Assembly: GCF_000430725.1 (NCBI RefSeq)
Contig: NZ_KE387205.1
Coordinates: forward strand, 237,329-301,328
Length of the DNA: 64,000 nt
Direction of reading: 5' to 3'
DNA from: Azohydromonas australica DSM 1124
Lineage (GTDB): Bacteria > Pseudomonadota > Gammaproteobacteria > Burkholderiales > Burkholderiaceae_C
Below, piece after piece: positions 16,617 through 25,216 of the stretch (its first letter is position 1; each line of letters begins with the position of its first letter). Under the pieces are notes generated by a model. That model did not search any database. It was not told the origin of the DNA and saw only the letters and a list, made by a program, of their open reading frames with translations. The position numbers and the translations under genes were made by a program.

Positions 16617-17057
16617 TCAATCCTGGCGACCCAGGGCTTCCAGTGCCATGCGCAGGTTGTACTTGGCTACGCGCTCGCCAGCGTCTGCTCGGCGTACCAG
16701 ATCGGCAGCCCACGCGCGCTCACGGCCAGTCCTGGGCGTCACAGGGCGCAGGCACTTGCGCCGAACCTCGGCGGCCCGCTGCGGTTCCTTGGGCTCGGGA
16801 CCAGCCCGGAAAGCCGGCGCCGGTGCGGTGCCGCACAAGTCACGAAAGCGGGTGGCGGTGGGCGGTTCGTCCGGGTCTAGCAGCCCCAGCGCGTGCTCGA
16901 TGGCCTCGGGCCGATCGGCGTAGACAGCCAGCTCTCGAGCCCAGTCGTCCTTCACGGCGTCCAGCGCCAGTCCCTCCCAGCGCTCCAGGAAGGCGTGGCC
17001 GTACCGCAGCGTGAGCCGGTCGAACAGGGCATCAACGAATTCGGCGCGGGGCGACAT
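16617..17057 (-). CDS. Phage-P/replication-accessory-like hypothetical protein
   Basis: 146 residues. FVDALFDRLTLRYGHAFLERWEGLALDAVKDDWARELAVYADRPEAIEHALGLLDPDEPPTATRFRDLC resembles the replication protein P-like group in phages and mobile elements (F-x-x-LF-x-RL-x-x-xY...W-x-x-L...P-P-x-x-x-F). The C-terminal part is basic and Pro-rich (RPVTPRTGRERAWAADLVRRADAGERVAKYNLRMALEALG). Start ATG 17057 (MSPRAEF) is chosen because GGAGG stands 5 nt before it. The neighbour on the left is the IS630 right end, 14 bp from the stop, so the insertion occurred right behind this gene. Confidence 0.5.
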   Translation of the reverse strand: MSPRAEFVDALFDRLTLRYGHAFLERWEGLALDAVKDDWARELAVYADRPEAIEHALGLLDPDEPPTATRFRDLCGTAPAPAFRAGPEPKEPQRAAEVRRKCLRPVTPRTGRERAWAADLVRRADAGERVAKYNLRMALEALGRQD

Positions 17058-17337
17058 GAGATCCTCCATGGCGGTCAACGGCAGTTTGAAGCCGATGTGC
17101 TGCGCTCGTTCCGCATTCCTTCGCCGGCAATGGGGTGAGAACCGGAATTCGCGGGTGGGCGCCACCTGACGCGGTGTTTCGGGAAAGAACTGCGCGGGCA
17201 CGGCTGTCGGGCTTCGACACGGCGTGGTCCGTGACGGTCTTGCAGCCGTCCCGATCAATACGGCGAGAACTGTTGCCAGCGTGAACACGCAGGTTGAATA
17301 TGGCGCGTTACGCTGAGTGCGTCATCTGAGACAAGCA

Positions 17338-17664
17338 ATGCGGAAAGCCATCTTCCTGCTGTTCGTGGCGCTGGGCGCCGCGGTTGGCCTGCTTGCGACT
17401 GTGGAGGAGACTTGGGGCGTACGCATCCTTATGACAGTCATCGGCACGGTGGCCGGCGTTGCCATCGGTGGAGCCTTGTCCGGAATCGGAATACAGAATA
17501 GGTCGAAGCAATCAATAAGGCGATTGCCTCAACCTTTTGATAGCGAAATATTAGGCCGAGATTTGGAGCGAGATTACTGGCGTGATAGAGGACATCCTCC
17601 GTTCATGAAACCGCCGTCAGCCGAGCTAAACCGCCATATGTTCGATCCCGACCGGCAGGACTGA
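17338..17664 (+). CDS. Small membrane hypothetical protein
   Basis: 108 residues with two predicted transmembrane helices (IFLLFVALGAAVGLLATVE and ILMTVIGTVAGVAIGGALSGI) and a charged tail (GRDLERDYWRDRGHPPFMKPPS). The sequence is less GC-rich after 17510 than its neighbours. It converges on traG, ending 3 bp before the traG stop. Unrecognised; a role in the transfer region (for example exclusion) is possible but unsupported. Confidence 0.5.
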   Translation: MRKAIFLLFVALGAAVGLLATVEETWGVRILMTVIGTVAGVAIGGALSGIGIQNRSKQSIRRLPQPFDSEILGRDLERDYWRDRGHPPFMKPPSAELNRHMFDPDRQD

Positions 17665-17667
17665 CTA

Positions 17668-20445
17668 CTACTTCTTGTTGAGCAGATCACGTGCGACTTG
17701 TTTTGCGTCGTCAAGCGTAGCGCTGGCATCGTTGGTGGCTTGCCGGCCCGATTGCAGCAGGAGTGATTTTCTTGTCGCAACGGTGCCATCCGGATTCCGG
17801 ACGATTTCGGCTCTCGAGTCGAAGTCCTGTGCTGCGCCTTGCGCGCGGTGTCGAATCTCGGCTCCGTGCCGCTGGATGTCGTCGCGTGCGGGGACCGATA
17901 CGGCCGGATCCGGGCTGCCGGGAGTCATGGTCTCCGGACCACCGCCGATGCGGGCCCTGTTCGCGCGATGTGCTGCTGATAGGTCCGGATTCAGGCCTTG
18001 CGCTGCTGTGTCCGAGGCGTGGACACGCTGCAGGTCGTTGAACGTCGTAGGCACGGATGTTCCATCCGTGAATACCGGTGTCGGAGGGAGCGCTTGGCGC
18101 GCCAGTTCGGCGTCGAGCAGCGCATGGGCCGCGGCACTGTTCCCGCCGTGGCGCTCGGCGTAGCGCATGAACATCTCCAGGTTGTGCGGGTCCTGGGCAA
18201 TGTCGATGGCTATGGCTTCGCCCCGCTCGCGGGCGGCGGAAAGGCGCTCGGTGAGCGCGGTCCGCTCGCCGTAGGCTGCCTGGGCACGGGCCATCCGTGA
18301 TGTCGAGGTGGCCAGACGGGACGCCAGCTCGCTGGACTGGCGCTCGTCATCCGAGACGGCCCGGACAAAAGAACTGTCGCGCGACACGCGGTCGCCGAAC
18401 TGCTTGAACTCTGCAAGCTGTTCGTTTGTCATTGCGCCAAGAACCTTGCGCTGGTCAGCAGAAAGACCAGATAGGTAGCTCTTGCTGGCGTCACCCTGCA
18501 CGGAAGCACCAACAGCGCCGGTATTGAGGCCAAGATGTGCTGCCGCTCCGAACGCAATGCGCGCGACTTGGGTTTGAGACAGCCCCGTACTGTCGGATAC
18601 CCCGCGCGTGATCTGGTCCAGCCGATTCAGCGTCTCCCCCATCTGTTCGAAGCTGCTGCTCGTCGAGCCGGACGCGCTGCGCGACGAATGCAGCCGCACG
18701 ACGCCCTTGCCGAAGGCTTCGGCCAGCACCACGGAGCGCTCGGTGCCCGCGGCCACCAGTTCGCTGCGCGCCGCCTCGGCCTGCCGGCTCGCCTCCGTAA
18801 TCTCCTGCTGGCCGACGCGCAGCGACACCACCCGCGAGGCGAAGCCCTGGTTGCGCAGCAGGCTGGCCGCCGTGCGGCCGGTGAGCAGGCTGCCGCTGAA
18901 GGTGTCGCCCGTGGCATCGGACTGCCACGAGCGCATGAAGGCGGAGGTGCGGTTCGGCGCCAGGTGCACCTGGTCCATGGCGACGTTGCCCATCGATACG
19001 TTGCCTGTCGCTGCGCTGCCGGTCGTGCTGCCCAGCATGCCCTGCAGCCCCGCCAGCCCGCCCACCAGCGCGGTGCCGAAGTTCTCCATGCGCTTGAGCG
19101 CCGCCCAGGCGACGAAGGGGATGCTGATGGCGATGTAGCCCACCACCGCCTCGCCCGAGATCGCCCGCGCGTAGATCGTCGAGGCGGTCTGCAGCGACAG
19201 CGCCCGGGCGCCGGTGCCCAGGTCGGCCGCGGCGGCCAGGTCGTAGGCCGCATAGACGCCGGCCATGTAGTTGAGCACCGCATACAGCGGCGGCCAGAGC
19301 TGGATCCAGATCAGGATCGCGGCGTAGCCCTTGAAGGCCATCACCGTCTCGCGCCCGCTGGTGACCAGAAGCAGCAGCACGAACAGCGGGAACAGCGCGA
19401 AGGTAAGGGCCTCGATCACGTTGCGGATGACCGGCAGCGCCTGTTCCGCCACCTTGCCGTAGTTGAGCCAGGTGGCGTTCTGCTGCGCCATGGCCTGCGC
19501 CCGGCCCACGGCCAGCACCATGGCGGCCGGGTCGGCGGTCTTCTGGCCGGCCAGCGTCCCGGCGTCCTCGATGGCGTTGAGCACGGCGTTCTGCCGAATC
19601 AGGTCGGCGGCCGTGGCCGCGGCGTTCGCGATGCCGTTGCGCAGGTAGGCCTGCTGGATCTGCCCGGCAATGGCCGCGGCGGCCACCGGGCCGGGCAGGG
19701 TGGGGTTGAGCTGGAACGCCAGCCGGCCCTGCAGCCGCGTGAGCTGCGCCGGCAGCCGGCCGTCGAGGCTCGTGTACACGGCGGGGCAGGTGGCCACCGT
19801 CACCGCGCCGTCCACCCCGGCCACCGTGCTGAAACGCGCCGGATTGGGCGTGGCCATCAGCGCCCACACGTCCGGCGCCGCGGCGAACACGCCCGGGTCG
19901 ACCGTGCCGTCGATCAGGTCGTACATCGTGCAGTTGTGGATGAAGTTGACCAGGTCCGTGCGGAAGGCCGGGTCCTGGAACACCACGCCGGCGGTCTCGC
20001 GGATCAGCCGGTGGCCGAACATCAGGCCGTTCTCCTGGTACGCCAGCTCGGCCGGCAGCGCGCCGGGCCCGGGGATGAGCTGGAACGCCGTCTCGAACAG
20101 CGTCGTGAGCGTGTGGCCGATGGTGCTGGGCACGCTGCCCAGCACGGCGATCCCCAGTGGCACGTTGTCCACGACATTCACCGGTGAGCCGCCGGTCTTG
20201 TCCACGATGCCCACCGTGGCCCGCGGCAGGATCAGCACCGCGAACACCACCACCACGGTCGCGAGCCACTTCCAGCCCTGCAGCTTCTCCGGGGCGAAGG
20301 CGTAGGCCACCGCGGCGGCCACGAAGCCGCAGAAGGCCACGGCCGCCAGCGCGGAGCGGTAGTCGCCGGCGCCGTGGATCGCCGCGGCGGCGTTGAAGAC
20401 GCCGAACAGGCTGTCGGCGTTCTGGTACGCGTAGACCTCCCACAT
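17668..20445 (-). CDS. traG: TraG, mating-pair stabilisation protein
   Basis: 925-residue inner-membrane protein of F-type transfer systems, needed for pilus assembly and mating aggregate stabilisation. The N-terminal half (TraG_N) starts MWEVYAYQNADSLFGVFNAAAAIHG and has about five hydrophobic segments between residues 30 and 470, with FVNFIHNCTMYDL-like periplasmic motifs. The C-terminal half (from about 500) is polar and periplasmic or cytoplasmic, with Ser/Ala/Gln-rich helical stretches. Start 20445 follows traH by 21 bp. It is the last gene of the operon; F TraG is of similar size (about 940). Confidence 0.9.
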   Translation of the reverse strand: MWEVYAYQNADSLFGVFNAAAAIHGAGDYRSALAAVAFCGFVAAAVAYAFAPEKLQGWKWLATVVVVFAVLILPRATVGIVDKTGGSPVNVVDNVPLGIAVLGSVPSTIGHTLTTLFETAFQLIPGPGALPAELAYQENGLMFGHRLIRETAGVVFQDPAFRTDLVNFIHNCTMYDLIDGTVDPGVFAAAPDVWALMATPNPARFSTVAGVDGAVTVATCPAVYTSLDGRLPAQLTRLQGRLAFQLNPTLPGPVAAAAIAGQIQQAYLRNGIANAAATAADLIRQNAVLNAIEDAGTLAGQKTADPAAMVLAVGRAQAMAQQNATWLNYGKVAEQALPVIRNVIEALTFALFPLFVLLLLVTSGRETVMAFKGYAAILIWIQLWPPLYAVLNYMAGVYAAYDLAAAADLGTGARALSLQTASTIYARAISGEAVVGYIAISIPFVAWAALKRMENFGTALVGGLAGLQGMLGSTTGSAATGNVSMGNVAMDQVHLAPNRTSAFMRSWQSDATGDTFSGSLLTGRTAASLLRNQGFASRVVSLRVGQQEITEASRQAEAARSELVAAGTERSVVLAEAFGKGVVRLHSSRSASGSTSSSFEQMGETLNRLDQITRGVSDSTGLSQTQVARIAFGAAAHLGLNTGAVGASVQGDASKSYLSGLSADQRKVLGAMTNEQLAEFKQFGDRVSRDSSFVRAVSDDERQSSELASRLATSTSRMARAQAAYGERTALTERLSAARERGEAIAIDIAQDPHNLEMFMRYAERHGGNSAAAHALLDAELARQALPPTPVFTDGTSVPTTFNDLQRVHASDTAAQGLNPDLSAAHRANRARIGGGPETMTPGSPDPAVSVPARDDIQRHGAEIRHRAQGAAQDFDSRAEIVRNPDGTVATRKSLLLQSGRQATNDASATLDDAKQVARDLLNKK

Positions 20446-20466
20446 GGCCGTCTCCCGGCGGGGCCG

Positions 20467-21906
20467 CTACCGCAGGGCGTACGCGGCGCGCTGGCCCAGC
20501 ATGTCCATCACGTGCTGGGGCATGCTGGAGCGCAGCTGCCGCTCCAGCTGCTCCAGGTGGCCGGCCACGGCGCGCACCGAGCCGACCTTCTGGTACAGCA
20601 GCCCCTTCTCCTGGGCGAGCTGCAGCAGCATGGCCTGCGCGCGCTGGCGCAGCTGGGCCGCCTGCTCGCGCTGGGCCTGGTTCAGGGTGTGGTCCTTGTC
20701 GAGCGCGGCCAGCCCCAGGCGCAGGTGGCGCTCCAGGAATACGTGGGCGTAGTCGGCGGCGATGAGGTCGCGGTACTGCGCGATCAGGCTCTCCGCCAGG
20801 CCCGAGCCGGGGATGGTGGCGCCGATGGAGAGCATCCGGTAGACGGGCTCGGTGGTCTGGTTGACGAAGCCGACCTCGGCCGAGTCGTTGGGGATGGCGG
20901 TGCGGGTGGCGATCTTGTCGGCGATGGAGCGCATCAGGGCCTCGACCTTGGCCGTGAACGGCGTGTGCACGTAGTCCGTGTCCAGCGTCACGGCGGCGCA
21001 CTCGTCGTGGTCGCCGCAGCGCAGCAGGTGCTGGCGCACGTCGCCGCCCGTGCCGGGGCCCTGGCCGTACAGCAGCTGGCCGATGGAGGTGATGGTCGGC
21101 GCCACCGGCTCGGGGTCGCGCCCGGCCTCCTCGGGGTGGTAGATCACGGTCCCGACCAGGCTCATGACCAGCTCTCGCTCGCCGTCGTCGAGGGCGGTGC
21201 CGGCGGCCTGCAGCGCCTTCCACGTCAGGTTGCCGACGAAGGGCGCCCGGTTGCGCACGCGCGGGTCGGCGGAGGTGCGGGCGGAGGCCAGGATGCCGGG
21301 GCGGTCGCTGGCGCAGCGCCGGCGCGCGGCGTCGCGGTCGCCCTCCAGGCCCAGCTCGATCGCCAGGTCGGCGCAGGTCTCCTGCGAGCTGTAGCCGGCC
21401 GCCTCGGCGGCCGTGCTGGCCACGGCCTTGGCCGTCTCGCACGAGTTGATGCGCGCGTTGTTGATCCAGGTCTCCAGGCCCTTGGCCCACTTGCTCAGGC
21501 CGCCCAGCAGCGGCGAGACCGACTCGAGCGCGAGCTGGAACGCGATGCCGGGCAGCGCCGCGGTGATGTTGCGCAGCATGTTCTTGAACTCGTCGGCGGA
21601 GATGTGCGAGAACGAGCCGCCGAACACGTCGATGCCCCCGCAACCGGCCTTGGCGCTGGGGAACTCCACGGCCGCGAGCTGGTAGACCTTGCTGGGCGAG
21701 CGCATGAACAGGCTGCCGCCGGTGTAGGTGTTGAAGGCCTGCCCGCGGAAGGCGCCGGGCGCGGTGTAGTTGCCGATGGCCCCCAGGTTGGCGAACATGC
21801 TGTCCACCTCGGCGTTGAGGTCGCCGGCCTGCGGGGCCGCCGGGGCCAGGGCCAGCACGGCGGCCGCCGCCGCGGCCCGGGTGCGTGCTGTCGGTCGGTT
21901 GGGCAT
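20467..21906 (-). CDS. traH: TraH, conjugative pilus assembly protein
   Basis: 479 residues, periplasmic/outer-membrane component of the F-type pilus machinery. Signal peptide with Ala-rich core, then DLNAEVDSMFANLGAIGNYTAPGAFRGQAFNTYTGGSLFMRSP, the diagnostic TraH N-terminus. Mature Cys residues (AGCGGIDVFGGSFSHI; NSCETAKAV; ETCADLAIELG) are conserved-type and may need the Dsb-like proteins of this operon. The C-terminus has helical coiled segments. Length matches F TraH (about 460). Confidence 0.92.
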   Translation of the reverse strand: MPNRPTARTRAAAAAAVLALAPAAPQAGDLNAEVDSMFANLGAIGNYTAPGAFRGQAFNTYTGGSLFMRSPSKVYQLAAVEFPSAKAGCGGIDVFGGSFSHISADEFKNMLRNITAALPGIAFQLALESVSPLLGGLSKWAKGLETWINNARINSCETAKAVASTAAEAAGYSSQETCADLAIELGLEGDRDAARRRCASDRPGILASARTSADPRVRNRAPFVGNLTWKALQAAGTALDDGERELVMSLVGTVIYHPEEAGRDPEPVAPTITSIGQLLYGQGPGTGGDVRQHLLRCGDHDECAAVTLDTDYVHTPFTAKVEALMRSIADKIATRTAIPNDSAEVGFVNQTTEPVYRMLSIGATIPGSGLAESLIAQYRDLIAADYAHVFLERHLRLGLAALDKDHTLNQAQREQAAQLRQRAQAMLLQLAQEKGLLYQKVGSVRAVAGHLEQLERQLRSSMPQHVMDMLGQRAAYALR

Positions 21907-21925
21907 GGTGGTTCCTCCTGCGGCC

Positions 21926-22777
21926 TCAGGGTGGCGCGAGCCGCTGCACGGCGCCCGGCACCATGGCCTCGAAATCCGGCGACGCGGCCCCGGCGACGCG
22001 CTCCACGAGCTGGCTCTCCGACATCACGCCGAAGCCGATGGGCACGATGCGCCCGGTGAAGGGCTGCGCCAGGTAGACGGCCGGCACCTGCGTCACGCGC
22101 AGCGCCGTGGCGGTGCCGTTGTCGCGCCGCGCCTGCGCGAAGCCCGGCATGGCGCCGCCGTCCAGGCTCACGGCCTCCACGCGCAGGCCGTGGCGCTGCT
22201 GGAAGGCCTGCAGGGTCGGCGCGAAGGCGTGGCAGTAGGGGCAGTCGCCGCGGAAGAAGAACAGCAGCACGTGGTCGCGCCCCAGCGCCGCGATGGCGCG
22301 CGAGCGCTCGCCGGCCTGCCGCTCCTCGAACACCTCCAGCGCCCGGGCGTTGACCGGGCGGCCCTGCAGCGTGGGGTCCAGCTCCGGCGTGGTCCAGGCC
22401 ACGCGGCGGGCCACGTCGGCGAAGGTGGACGCCCGGGCCACGACGCGGGCCTCCAGCTCCATGTAGCGCCGGACGTTGGCCTCGGTGGGCTTCATGACGG
22501 CGACGCCGCGCGCGTCCTCCAGCGCCTGGCGCAGGCGGTCGAGCTCGGCCAGCTCCGCCGGCCGGGCCGGCGCCGACGCGGGCGCCGGGGGCGGGGCGGC
22601 CTGCCGCGGGGGCACGGGCGGCATCTCGTCCGGCGCCGGGTCCTCGTAGAAGTGCCAGCCGCGCCAGCTGTCGGCCCAGAAGGGGTCCGGCGCGCCCTGG
22701 CCCCAGGCGGCAGCGGACAGGCCGAGCGCCAGGAGGAGGGCCACGCGCCGCGGCGGGCCGGAGGCGGGGCGCCTCAT
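21926..22777 (-). CDS. traF: TraF, thioredoxin-fold pilus assembly protein
   Basis: 283 residues, periplasmic. Signal peptide, Pro/Ala-rich linker, then a thioredoxin domain with the active site in GDCPYCHAFAPTLQAF (CPYC) and the cis-Pro region VTQVPAVYLA. F TraF usually lacks the CxxC, so its presence here suggests real redox activity for the Cys-rich TraN/TraU/TraH. It overlaps the upstream 122-residue gene by 4 bp. Confidence 0.88.
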   Translation of the reverse strand: MRRPASGPPRRVALLLALGLSAAAWGQGAPDPFWADSWRGWHFYEDPAPDEMPPVPPRQAAPPPAPASAPARPAELAELDRLRQALEDARGVAVMKPTEANVRRYMELEARVVARASTFADVARRVAWTTPELDPTLQGRPVNARALEVFEERQAGERSRAIAALGRDHVLLFFFRGDCPYCHAFAPTLQAFQQRHGLRVEAVSLDGGAMPGFAQARRDNGTATALRVTQVPAVYLAQPFTGRIVPIGFGVMSESQLVERVAGAASPDFEAMVPGAVQRLAPP

Positions 22778-23142
22778 GACCGCGAGCGCGGCGGCAGGCC
22801 GTCGCGGCAGTAGTCGATGCCGAAGTCCACCGTCTGCCGGCGCGGGGCAGCAGCGCCGGGCAGGTGCACCCCGTCCTGCCAGAAGCGCACGTTCAGCCGG
22901 CTGCAGCCGGGCTGGGCGTAGCGGCGCAGGGTGCTGACGTCGATGTGGATGGGGGACGTGGCCCTGAAGCGGCCGGTGATCGCGTCGGCCGGCGGGCCGG
23001 CCAGGACGCCATGGGCGCGGCCGTCCGGCGCGTCGATGGCCGCGACCAGCAGCGGCCGGGCGTCGGGCACCGGCAGCCGCTGCTGCGCGGTGGCGAGCGC
23101 CGGCAGCGCGAGCAGCAGCGAGGGCAACGGGTAGCGGTTCAC
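22774..23142 (-). CDS. Exported hypothetical protein of the transfer operon
   Basis: 122 residues with a signal peptide (MNRYPLPSLLLALPALATAQ, first codon GTG). Core: ...ARPLLVAAIDAPDGRAHGVLAGPPADAITGRFRATSPIHIDVSTLRRYAQPGCSRLNVRFWQDGVHLP...VDFGIDYCRDG. Two Cys are in the mature part. Start GTG 23142 has a GGGAGGTGCCA site and overlaps traN; the stop overlaps the traF start. It occupies the position between traN and traF and is presumably part of the machine. Family not recognised. Confidence 0.7.
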   Translation of the reverse strand: MNRYPLPSLLLALPALATAQQRLPVPDARPLLVAAIDAPDGRAHGVLAGPPADAITGRFRATSPIHIDVSTLRRYAQPGCSRLNVRFWQDGVHLPGAAAPRRQTVDFGIDYCRDGLPPRSRS

Positions 23143-24467
23143 TGGCACCTCCCTTGTCCGTAGTAGCAGGCCGGCACGCGGCCGCCCGCCTGGGCCCGCA
23201 GCGCCGCCTCGTCGGGCAGCACGGGCACCAGCGAGGCGTAGAACTCCGACAGGTCCATCGCCGCGAAGTCCAGCGCCTGCACCTGGGCCACCGTGAAGCC
23301 CGAGCAGTCGGGGGCCTTCGCCTCGCCCCAGCCCTTGCCGAACTGCACGCGCCCCTGCTCGTTGACGATGCGCGCCAGCACGGAGTTGAAGCAGCACTTG
23401 GACGTCGTGCGCTCGATGCAGGCCGCGCAGCGGCCCAGGACCCTGATGCACGAGGAGCAGTACGTGCCCACCGTCCGGCACAGCCGGGCGCCTTCCTTCA
23501 TCGCCAGCCGGCCCTCGTCGGCGCTGCATGACATCATCGACATCACGACGTAGAGGACGACGGCGATGGCCAGGGTCCACGGATCGAAGGCCACGACGAC
23601 GCTCTCGCCGGCGTGGAGCACCACCGCGCCGGCGGGCAGGGCCGTGCCGTTGACGGCGACGGTCACGCCGTAGGTGGTGAACGACCCGCTGAAGCCGCCA
23701 CCCATCAGCAGCGCCTGCATGCCCTGGGCGATGAAGCGGCGGTTCCCGGCGTTCATCAGCACGTCGTAGACGAGGCGCGACCCGACGCCGAACAGGCCCT
23801 GGTTGGTCATGCCGGTGCCGGCCTCGTTGCTCTCGCAGCAGTTCTTCAGCAGGCGGTCGCGGCAGCGGCTGTCCTCGCCGGCGAAGACCTGCAGCCCCTC
23901 GGGGTCGAGGTAGACCCCGGCCTCGCGCGCGGCCTCCAGGAAGGTCGTGCTGCGCGCGAAGTCGGGATCGTCCGGGCGGCCCGTGTCGAAGCACCGGCCC
24001 TGCACGCAGAAGGTGGCGCCGGTGCAGCCCGCGGCGCCCGCCGCGCCGGTGCAGCCGACGTACCAGGCGACCAGGTCGTCCAGCAGGGCCGACGGGCTGC
24101 GCGAGATGTCCAGCGCGGCGGCTACCGCGGGATCGCCGGGGCCGACCGCGGGGCGCGGGGTCTGTGCCGACTCGAGCGCGCCGCGCTGGGCTTGGCATGC
24201 GGGATCCGCCGGCCGCGCGGTGCACCGCTCCAGGTGCGCGCGCGCCTGCGCCGCCAGGTCGGGCTGGCGGTAGTACAGGGTCTCGGCGGGGGCCGTCGTG
24301 TAGCCGGGCACGACGCCCGCGGCGGAGGGCGCCGTGATGCTGGCGCGGGCGGTGGGGATCGCGGCCCGGCCGGCGGCCAGGCCTTCCTCGTGCGGATCGG
24401 CCAGGGCGGCCGTCTGTGCCGCGACGAGGCAGGACGCGGCCACGGCCCAGGCCAGCCGGCGCATCAT
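23139..24467 (-). CDS. traN: TraN, outer-membrane mating-pair stabilisation protein
   Basis: 442 residues, secreted to the outer membrane where TraN recognises recipient surface proteins. Signal peptide then Cys-rich: AWYVGCTGAAGAAGCTGATFCVQGRCFDTG, RCRDRLLKNCCESN, MMSCSADEGR, CSSCIRVLGRCAACIERTTSKCCFNS (typical TraN C-terminal cysteine pattern). Over 20 Cys imply heavy disulfide bonding, in line with dsbC and the CPYC TraF in the same operon. It is shorter than F TraN (602), so the adhesin region may be reduced. Confidence 0.88.
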   Translation of the reverse strand: MMRRLAWAVAASCLVAAQTAALADPHEEGLAAGRAAIPTARASITAPSAAGVVPGYTTAPAETLYYRQPDLAAQARAHLERCTARPADPACQAQRGALESAQTPRPAVGPGDPAVAAALDISRSPSALLDDLVAWYVGCTGAAGAAGCTGATFCVQGRCFDTGRPDDPDFARSTTFLEAAREAGVYLDPEGLQVFAGEDSRCRDRLLKNCCESNEAGTGMTNQGLFGVGSRLVYDVLMNAGNRRFIAQGMQALLMGGGFSGSFTTYGVTVAVNGTALPAGAVVLHAGESVVVAFDPWTLAIAVVLYVVMSMMSCSADEGRLAMKEGARLCRTVGTYCSSCIRVLGRCAACIERTTSKCCFNSVLARIVNEQGRVQFGKGWGEAKAPDCSGFTVAQVQALDFAAMDLSEFYASLVPVLPDEAALRAQAGGRVPACYYGQGRCQ

Positions 24468-25216
24468 GGCTTTCCCCCCAGCCGCTCCAGGAACCGTCCG
24501 GCGTCCGCGGCGAAGGCCGGGGCCGCGCTGCGCAGGCGTGCCAGCGCGTAGTCGAGGCTGACGTCACCGGCGGCCTTCGCGAAGGTGTCGCCGCCGCTGC
24601 ACAGGCTGCCCGCGCAGGGCGGCAGGGACGCGCCGGCGCGCACCAGCACGAAGGCGGGCACGCTGGCCACCGCGTAGCGGTCGAAGGCCTGCGGATCGAC
24701 CTGCACCGCCACCTGCCGCGCACCGGCGAGTTGGCGCACCCGGGCCACGGTGCGCGTCATCGAGCCCTCGGCCATGCCGCGCAGCACCAGGACCGCGCGG
24801 GCCCGTGCCGCCTGGTCCGACAGGCGGGTGAGCGTGGCCTCGGGCATGGACAGGCTGATGAAGACCAGCAGGCGTGGCTGCGGCACGGTGGCGAGCGTCG
24901 GCGGCTGCGCGCCGGCGTCGAAGCCCCGCGCCAGCGCCCCGAGGTCGACCGGCTCGCGCGTCGCCGGCGCCGGCAGGGCGTCGATGCGGGGCGTGGACGG
25001 GGCCGGGATCCGGCGCAGCTCGGCGTCCGAGGGCGCGCGGTGGCGGCGGCGGGCGTCCTCGATGTCGCGCTCGGTGACCTGCGGCTGCTGGCGCCGCGCG
25101 CGCTCGATGTCGGCCTCGCCCACGGCGGGCGCGGGCTGCGCCTGCGCGGCGGCGGCCAGCAGCAGCGCCAGGGCCGGCAGGCCCGCGCGCCGGCAGGGAA
25201 GCTCAGTAGCCCACAC
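24464..25216 (-). CDS. trbC: TrbC, pilin assembly protein
   Basis: 250 residues, periplasmic, type-F TrbC. Signal peptide, then a charged region (VGEADIERARRQQPQVTERDIEDARRRHRAPSDAEL) and the conserved core VFISLSMPEATLTRLSDQAARARAVLVLRGMAEGSM..VARVRQ...VDPQAFDRYAVASVPAFVLVRAGA. The FISLSMP and VPAFVL motifs are family-typical and form a thioredoxin-like fold without CxxC. Overlaps traU (14 bp) and traN (4 bp). Confidence 0.9.
   Translation of the reverse strand: MWATELPCRRAGLPALALLLAAAAQAQPAPAVGEADIERARRQQPQVTERDIEDARRRHRAPSDAELRRIPAPSTPRIDALPAPATREPVDLGALARGFDAGAQPPTLATVPQPRLLVFISLSMPEATLTRLSDQAARARAVLVLRGMAEGSMTRTVARVRQLAGARQVAVQVDPQAFDRYAVASVPAFVLVRAGASLPPCAGSLCSGGDTFAKAAGDVSLDYALARLRSAAPAFAADAGRFLERLGGKP

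Noticed and set aside
18491..21643. 1,050-codon minus-strand frame overlapping traG and traH
   Set aside because: It is a shadow of the GC-rich traG/traH genes; its translation is Arg/Gly/Ala/Pro/His low-complexity.
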